Assembly: GCA_003280025.1 (NCBI GenBank)
Contig: QCGD01000011.1
Span: 1 to 52,782, forward strand
Source: Prochlorococcus sp. AG-363-P06
GTDB lineage: Bacteria; Cyanobacteriota; Cyanobacteriia; PCC-6307; Cyanobiaceae
Length of the DNA: 52,782 bases
Reading direction: 5' to 3'
The translations under genes and the position numbers were made by a program. Below are positions 47,453 to 52,782 of this stretch, one piece after another (within the stretch, counting starts at the first letter, position 1; each line of letters starts with the position of its first letter). The notes under the pieces are model-generated. The model worked only from the letters and a program-made list of their open reading frames with translations. It had not been told where the DNA came from and ran no database searches.

Positions 47453-48819
47453 TGAAAGAACACATGAATTTTGAATCAATTGCAAAACAATATAAATGCG
47501 CTGTTGCCGCAAAATATCGACCATTAAAACCTGAGGAAATAAGTTTAATACCTTCTGGAAAAATTTTTGTAAGTAAAAAAATTGATGGCGAATTATGGTT
47601 GGCTCATATCGAGCAGGATAGAGCAACATTATTTGCTAAGGGCGGAAGATTTATAAAAGAAGGAATAATTATTGAATCTCTAAAAGGTTGCTTGCCAAAT
47701 AGTGTAAAAAGTTTAATTGTAGCAGGTGAATTATATGTCCAAAAGGATAGTAGAGAGAGAGTGGGAGATGTTGCAAAAGCGATTTCTGAAAAAGATTTCA
47801 ATAATTTATCTTTTGCTATTTTCGATTTGATAAAAATTGAAGGCAAATTACTTCCCTTAAACTATGAAAAAAAATTAGAAGAAATTCAATCAATTTTTAA
47901 GCAGCAAAAAAGTAATATAAAAGTTATTGAGACAAAGGAAGTAAGTGAAAAAAATTATTTGAAAGACTTTTATGAGAAGTCAGTCAAAATAGAAAATGCT
48001 GAAGGGATAATTATCCGTACGGGGAGTGAAATCACATATAAGGTAAAGCCATCTATTTCTATTGATGCATTAGTAGTGGGATTTACAAATAAGGTAAATG
48101 AATCAGAAAAAGTCAGATCTGTTTTACTTGGATTAAAGAGGGAAGACAAATCTATTCAATTAATAGGCGCTTGCGGTAATTTATCTGGGTCATTAAAAGA
48201 AGAGTTATATAAAAAGTTAGAGAATATTGAATGCGAAAGTAAGTTCAGACATTCAAGCAGTGATGGGAACCTTTATCGTTTTGTAAAACCTGAAATGGTT
48301 CTAGAAGTTAAATGTACTGAAATTCAAAGCGAGGATAGTAATGCTAATAGTATAAGGAGAATGGTTTTAGACTTCAAAAATAATATTTGGGAGCCCCTTG
48401 CTCTTACAGATTGTGTAAGCCTAATTCACCCAGTTATACTTCGAGAGAGACTGGACAAGCGTTCTGATGAAACAGATGTAAGAATATCCCAAATAGAATC
48501 TTTTTTAGATTCAAAACAAATTAAAGAAAAAATCAAACAAATTGAATTACCAAAGAGTGAAGTATTTGAGCGAAAAGTTTGGACAAAAAATGGGAAAAAC
48601 GGTATTTCAATCAGGAAAATAATAACCTTAAAAACTTCTAAATCCCAGATTTGGAATGGTTGGCCAGAATGGATTGTTTTTTATTCAGATTTTAGTCAAG
48701 GGAGAAAATCACCGCTTGATAGAAAGTTAAAAACGGCCAGGTCAAAAGAAGAAGCTTCCAAGATAGCTATGAATTTAATAGATTCCAACATCAAAAAAGG
48801 TTGGATAATTAAAGAGTAA
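47452..48819 (+). CDS. ATP-dependent DNA ligase-like protein with extra C-terminal domain
   Basis: A 455-residue nucleotidyltransferase. Motif I is KIDG (Lys43-Gly46, the adenylation lysine) in VSKKIDGELWLAH. Motif III is FAIFDLIKIEG, motif IV is EGIIIRTG and motif V is YKVKPS. An OB-like part follows (SVLLGLKRED, LEVKCTEIQ) to about residue 330. A distinct domain lies at about 365-455 (ERKVWTKNGKNGISIRKI, GWPEWIVFYSDFSQG, EEASKIAMNLIDSNIKKGW), vaguely like WGR domains. Bacteria use NAD-dependent LigA for replication, so this one serves repair or defence. It has a single-base overlap with the previous gene. Confidence 0.85.
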   Translation: MKEHMNFESIAKQYKCAVAAKYRPLKPEEISLIPSGKIFVSKKIDGELWLAHIEQDRATLFAKGGRFIKEGIIIESLKGCLPNSVKSLIVAGELYVQKDSRERVGDVAKAISEKDFNNLSFAIFDLIKIEGKLLPLNYEKKLEEIQSIFKQQKSNIKVIETKEVSEKNYLKDFYEKSVKIENAEGIIIRTGSEITYKVKPSISIDALVVGFTNKVNESEKVRSVLLGLKREDKSIQLIGACGNLSGSLKEELYKKLENIECESKFRHSSSDGNLYRFVKPEMVLEVKCTEIQSEDSNANSIRRMVLDFKNNIWEPLALTDCVSLIHPVILRERLDKRSDETDVRISQIESFLDSKQIKEKIKQIELPKSEVFERKVWTKNGKNGISIRKIITLKTSKSQIWNGWPEWIVFYSDFSQGRKSPLDRKLKTARSKEEASKIAMNLIDSNIKKGWIIKE

Positions 48820-48831
48820 AAAGCAAGATAT

Positions 48832-51800
48832 ATGACAAGAATTTATAGTCCTACGCAATTATCATTATTCAGTGTAAGTAGATTAGGAGCATGGTGGGAA
48901 GAATTTGACAAGGAGAACAGAGTTCTCAGTTTTCCCGAACCCACTGAATTGGAAAAAAGATTGATGTTGGAAGGAGATAATCATGAAAAAATGCTTATGG
49001 AAAAATTTAGAAAAGAAGGGAAATCAATAGTAGATATTGGAACCTTAAATTTAAGTACAGAGGATAAATTCTTTAAAACTATTGAATTTATGAAAGAGGG
49101 CATAGATATTATTTCCCAAGGAGCATTAAAGAATAAAACTATAAGAGGTAATGCAGATTTTCTTTATAGGGTAGAACAAACATCTAATTTAGGTGATTGG
49201 TCTTACGAACCAATTGAATGCAAATTATCATCCAAGTCAAAAACTACTTTTTTAATACAAGCATGTTGTTATTGTGATTTATTAGAAAATATTTTAGGAA
49301 GAAAACCAAAACTATTTCATCTTTATCTCGGTGGCGGTTCAAAATTAAGTGATAACATTTTTAAATTTTCTGATTTTGAAGATTGGTATAACCAACTAAA
49401 AAGTCAATATAAACAATTCATAGATAATTTCGATCCTAATAGAGAGCCAGATATCTTTCCTGGTAATCATGGCAAATGGACCACATTTATTGAAAATGAG
49501 CTTTCCAGAAGAAAAGATCTTAGTCTTGTGGCGGGTATGACCAAATATCAACGTAATAGATTAATTGAACAAAGCGTAAATACCATTGATCAATTTGCAG
49601 AATATCACCTAGAAAAGATTTTGGTAAGCAAAGAGGATCCTTTAATTAATCTTCAAAAGCAGGCAAAAGCTCAAGTTCATCCCAAAAATAAAGATGGTAC
49701 TTCATATTATGAATGGATTGAAATCAAAGAAGATGAGCAAATAAAATCTTTACCTATCCCCAATAAAGGAGATGTTTGGTTTGACATGGAAAGCTGTAAT
49801 AATGCAATTTCCGGAGAAAAATTAGAATATTTATTTGGGGCCTCTTATAAAGATAAAAAAGAAAATTTAAGTTTTAAAGCTTGGTGGGCGCATGATCCAT
49901 TACAAGAGGAAAAAGCATTCAAAGATTGGGTTAAGTGGATAGAAGATAGAAGATCTCTCAAGGAATACAAAGATATGCATATTTATCATTATGGACATTA
50001 TGAAAAGGCTGCAATGCGTCAATTGCAAGAAAAATATACAGGATGTTCAGACCAAATAGATGAATGGCTAAGATCTGGACTCCTTGTAGATCTTTTACCA
50101 ATAGTCAAAGCCTCCATGTACTTGGGTGAGCAAGGTTATTCCATTAAGAATGTAGAAAAAATATATCCCTCAAAATATACTAAGAAATTCAATTTCAAAA
50201 GATCTGCAGATGTTTCCAATGCTGTTGAATCAATAATAGAATATGAGCTTTGGCGAGAGTCAGGAGAAAAAATATTTATTGATGGTGAGTTAAATCAACA
50301 ATTAAAAAAAATAGAAGAATATAACGAAATTGATTGCAAATCTACTTATATTTTGCATCAATTTCTTTTAGATTCAAAGTCTGAAGACCCTAAAATAAGA
50401 ATAAAAATTTGCGAAAAGAAATTAATTGCCGAAGATACCGAGAAAAAGAAAGATGAGTTATCAATAATAAGTGATAAGTTCCTGAAACAATTAAATCACT
50501 TTAATGAATCCGATTCCGATAATGAAATTCTCAATAAGCTGACATCTACAGGAATTAAAATAAGATCTCAACTGGTCTTATCACATTTACTGAAATTCCA
50601 CAAAAAAGAATCTAATTTACTTTGGTGGGCTTATTTTGACAGAAAAAATGTAAGCGAAACATTTGAATTGAAAAATGAACCCGAATCTATATACAATGCA
50701 AAACTAATCAGTTCTGAGAAAGCTTTAAACAAAAAACAACAAAAAACTAGCACAACTTTGTATAAATATAAATTTGAAACAGTTGAAGATTCTAAATTAG
50801 AAACTGAATTCAGGAAGGGAAAACTTAGAATGGAAATTTTTGAAACTGGAATAATATTAGAAGTATCAGATATTAATAACAATATTGGAGAAATCATTCT
50901 CAAATGCTCTAAGGCAAAATATCAAAAATATCTCTCTCAAAATAATAAGGAAAAAAGTTTAGAGGTAGATAAAAGTAATTCTATTGACTTCAGTGTTTTC
51001 CCAAAGAATTGTTCCTTTATTAGATATCCAGAGGATCCAAGTTTCTCGCTCCGAGAAAACCTTAAACAACAAGCGGAACAATGGATAGATAATCCAGATA
51101 CAATTCCACTTTCCTTAAAAAATTTTTTAGATAAAGAACCAAATAATCAGATTACTGAGTTAAACAAATTAATAAAAAAGGACACAAAAAATATCAGTAC
51201 CTATATTGCTGAATTTATAAATTCACAAAAACATACGACATTAGCAATTCAAGGGCCCCCAGGGACGGGCAAGACAACTGTGACTGCAAATTCCATATAC
51301 AAAATGGCTTCTTCTGGATTGAGAATTGCTGTAAGTTCGAATAGTCATGCTGTCATAAATAATTTACTTATAAAGGTAAGAGAATCTTGTGATTCTCATA
51401 ATTTTGAAGCTATTATTTTAAAGAGTGAAAACAGAGCAAAACCTGACGAAGATTTTTTAAAGAAAAAAATATCCACAATTCCAACAAAAAATATTTCAGC
51501 AAATATTGAAGATGCGAATGTAATTGGTGGAACTGTATGGGCATTATCTAATTTAGAATTAACCGAGAAATTTGATGTGCTTGTTATTGATGAAGCTGGT
51601 CAAATGTCAATGGCTAATTTAATGGTTATGGCAAGATGTGCCAAATCAATAATTCTGGTTGGAGATCAACAACAACTTTCCCAGCCATCTCAAGCTAAAC
51701 ATAACTGGGGGGCTGGTCTCTCGACATTAGAGTATTGGCTGAATCAGCAAAAAGTTGTTCCAGATGATCTTGGGATATTCCTGTCAAAAAGCTGGAGAAT

Positions 51801-52422
51801 GCATCCAAAAATTACTGAAATTGTTTCTGATTTGTTCTATGAAGGAAAATTAAATGGATTTAAAGAAAATGGTGTTAATCAAATTTTCTGGAAAAATACT
51901 TTCAAATCTAATAATGGCAAAATAATACCAAATAATGGTGTTCACTTCGAAATGGTCTCACATGAAGGAAATAGTCAAGAATCTCAAACTGAAATCGAAA
52001 AAATAAAGGAAATTATTGACTTTCTAATAAATAGTGAATTTCAATATTTATCTGGAGGGAAAATAAAAAAAGAAAAAATCACTAGAAATGAAATCATAGT
52101 TATCGCTCCATATAATAAGCAAGTTCAAAAACTACAAGATTGTTTAAATGAAAAGGCAAAAATAAGTACAGTGGATAAATTTCAAGGAAGAGAAGCAGCA
52201 GTTGCAATTTTTTCTCTAACTTCTAGTACAGGTAATGATGCACCAAGAGGATTGAATTTTCTACTCGAAACCAATAGGCTCAATGTTGCTATTAGTAGAG
52301 CTAAATGTCTTTCAATAATTGTTGGTTCCTCAAGTCTTTTATCTAGTTCTGTTAACTCAATAAATGAGGCGCAGCTAATAAACAATATATGTAAGATATA
52401 CTCAGAAAATGGAAAGATATAA
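48832..52422 (+). CDS. TM0106-like nuclease fused to SF1 (UPF1/DNA2-like) helicase
   Basis: A 1196-residue multidomain protein. (1) PD-(D/E)XK RecB-like nuclease, about 1-220: GNADFLYR (near 106), PIECKLSSKSK (E-x-K near 129) and QACCYCDLL (near 142). (2) RNase H/DEDD-like domain, about 310-520: VWFDMESCNN, IYHYGHYEKAA, EIDCKSTYILHQFL. (3) SF1 helicase, about 780-1190: Walker A GPPGTGKTT (near 808), VIDEAGQMS (near 917), GDQQQLSQPSQ, TVDKFQGREA, NVAISRAK. It could cut and unwind DNA ends. It is 12 bases after the ligase, the last gene of the operon. Confidence 0.88.
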   Translation: MTRIYSPTQLSLFSVSRLGAWWEEFDKENRVLSFPEPTELEKRLMLEGDNHEKMLMEKFRKEGKSIVDIGTLNLSTEDKFFKTIEFMKEGIDIISQGALKNKTIRGNADFLYRVEQTSNLGDWSYEPIECKLSSKSKTTFLIQACCYCDLLENILGRKPKLFHLYLGGGSKLSDNIFKFSDFEDWYNQLKSQYKQFIDNFDPNREPDIFPGNHGKWTTFIENELSRRKDLSLVAGMTKYQRNRLIEQSVNTIDQFAEYHLEKILVSKEDPLINLQKQAKAQVHPKNKDGTSYYEWIEIKEDEQIKSLPIPNKGDVWFDMESCNNAISGEKLEYLFGASYKDKKENLSFKAWWAHDPLQEEKAFKDWVKWIEDRRSLKEYKDMHIYHYGHYEKAAMRQLQEKYTGCSDQIDEWLRSGLLVDLLPIVKASMYLGEQGYSIKNVEKIYPSKYTKKFNFKRSADVSNAVESIIEYELWRESGEKIFIDGELNQQLKKIEEYNEIDCKSTYILHQFLLDSKSEDPKIRIKICEKKLIAEDTEKKKDELSIISDKFLKQLNHFNESDSDNEILNKLTSTGIKIRSQLVLSHLLKFHKKESNLLWWAYFDRKNVSETFELKNEPESIYNAKLISSEKALNKKQQKTSTTLYKYKFETVEDSKLETEFRKGKLRMEIFETGIILEVSDINNNIGEIILKCSKAKYQKYLSQNNKEKSLEVDKSNSIDFSVFPKNCSFIRYPEDPSFSLRENLKQQAEQWIDNPDTIPLSLKNFLDKEPNNQITELNKLIKKDTKNISTYIAEFINSQKHTTLAIQGPPGTGKTTVTANSIYKMASSGLRIAVSSNSHAVINNLLIKVRESCDSHNFEAIILKSENRAKPDEDFLKKKISTIPTKNISANIEDANVIGGTVWALSNLELTEKFDVLVIDEAGQMSMANLMVMARCAKSIILVGDQQQLSQPSQAKHNWGAGLSTLEYWLNQQKVVPDDLGIFLSKSWRMHPKITEIVSDLFYEGKLNGFKENGVNQIFWKNTFKSNNGKIIPNNGVHFEMVSHEGNSQESQTEIEKIKEIIDFLINSEFQYLSGGKIKKEKITRNEIIVIAPYNKQVQKLQDCLNEKAKISTVDKFQGREAAVAIFSLTSSTGNDAPRGLNFLLETNRLNVAISRAKCLSIIVGSSSLLSSSVNSINEAQLINNICKIYSENGKI

Positions 52423-52549
52423 ATTTAAAACCTATTTTAAATTTCTTTGTATTTTTTCATTTAGGTACTATATTACGAAATTAAAGGTTTTTTAATTCCC
52501 TAGCATTAAAACAGTTAATTTTAAAAATTAGTTTTAGTTTTCAAAAATA

Positions 52550-52782
52550 ATGCCAACAAATAAAAAAGAAGAGAAAATTATTACTTGGTGGATGAAAAAG
52601 TCTAAAGATTTCATGTTGAATATTAAGCAAAAATCTAGATCATTAATCAAAAATAAAAAACAAACTCTAAACAAAGTAAAAATCACCTTTATTGATACTA
52701 GAGAAACCGATCAAAAAGTCCTTGGAGAATTATCAAAAAATCAGGAAAATTATAGTTTAGTTAGAAAAACAGAATCAAAAAC
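52550..52782 (+). CDS. Partial basic hypothetical protein (runs off the window end)
   Basis: ATG at 52550, open to the end (at least 77 residues). Very Lys-rich (KKEEKIITWWMKKSKDF, then KQKSRSLIKNKKQTLNKVK). It continues with ITFIDTRETDQKVLGELSKN. About 130 bases after the helicase gene. It cannot be classified because it is cut by the window. Confidence 0.5.
   Translation, partial: MPTNKKEEKIITWWMKKSKDFMLNIKQKSRSLIKNKKQTLNKVKITFIDTRETDQKVLGELSKNQENYSLVRKTESK

Overview
The window looks like a chromosomal segment of a marine picocyanobacterium, most likely a low-GC, high-light Prochlorococcus. The basis is the strong AT richness, photosystem and cytochrome genes (psbM, psaE, petB, petD), the 16S-tRNA-Ile-tRNA-Ala-23S-5S operon, picocyanobacterial small families (DUF3104-like, DUF1651-like, Nif11-like, an Hli-like peptide), and many one-helix microproteins in short intergenic gaps. 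No strain name can be given from sequence alone.

Layout. 0.1-9.7 kb is core: a 2Fe-2S ferredoxin, psbM, prmC, tsaC, a tRNA-Thr, the minC-minD-minE division genes, an HD phosphohydrolase, the ctp protease, petB-petD and a GH100 invertase. 10.3-15.4 kb is the rRNA operon, ended by a strong terminator. 15.5-20.9 kb holds psaE-mutM, a LysM protein, an aldehyde dehydrogenase, a rhomboid protease and a double GNAT protein. 21-34 kb is a stretch of small genes, many hypothetical, with tatA, a PrxQ peroxiredoxin, a CPBP protease, a proline iminopeptidase and tenA-thiD. It also holds a terminated, probably structured non-coding RNA at about 30.4-30.7 kb. 34-38 kb is accessory: a remnant of an alpha/beta hydrolase, a SIMPL-domain protein, hypotheticals and a DUF4116 repeat protein.

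38.5-52.4 kb is the most interesting part and looks like a genome-defence or DNA-repair island made of two blocks. Block A (38.5-45.0 kb, visibly richer in G+C than its surroundings) has a four-gene, translationally coupled operon on the minus strand: MORC-type GHKL ATPase, an unrecognised 343-aa protein, a DUF6339-like protein and a C5-cytosine methyltransferase with a long extra C-terminus. A convergent Vsr mismatch endonuclease lies beside it. This matches the known association of prokaryotic MORC ATPases with modification operons, but no helicase or classical restriction nuclease is visible in the block. Block B (46.2-52.4 kb, AT-rich like the host) is a tight plus-strand operon: a 199-aa protein with an SSB-like acidic tail ending in Phe, an unrecognised 230-aa protein, an ATP-dependent DNA ligase with an extra C-terminal domain, and a 1196-aa protein joining a PD-(D/E)XK nuclease, an RNase H-like domain and an SF1 helicase. 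This set of nuclease, helicase, ligase and possible ssDNA-binding protein could be an undescribed break-repair or anti-phage system.

All identifications rest on reading motifs by eye. No alignment, profile search or expression data were available.
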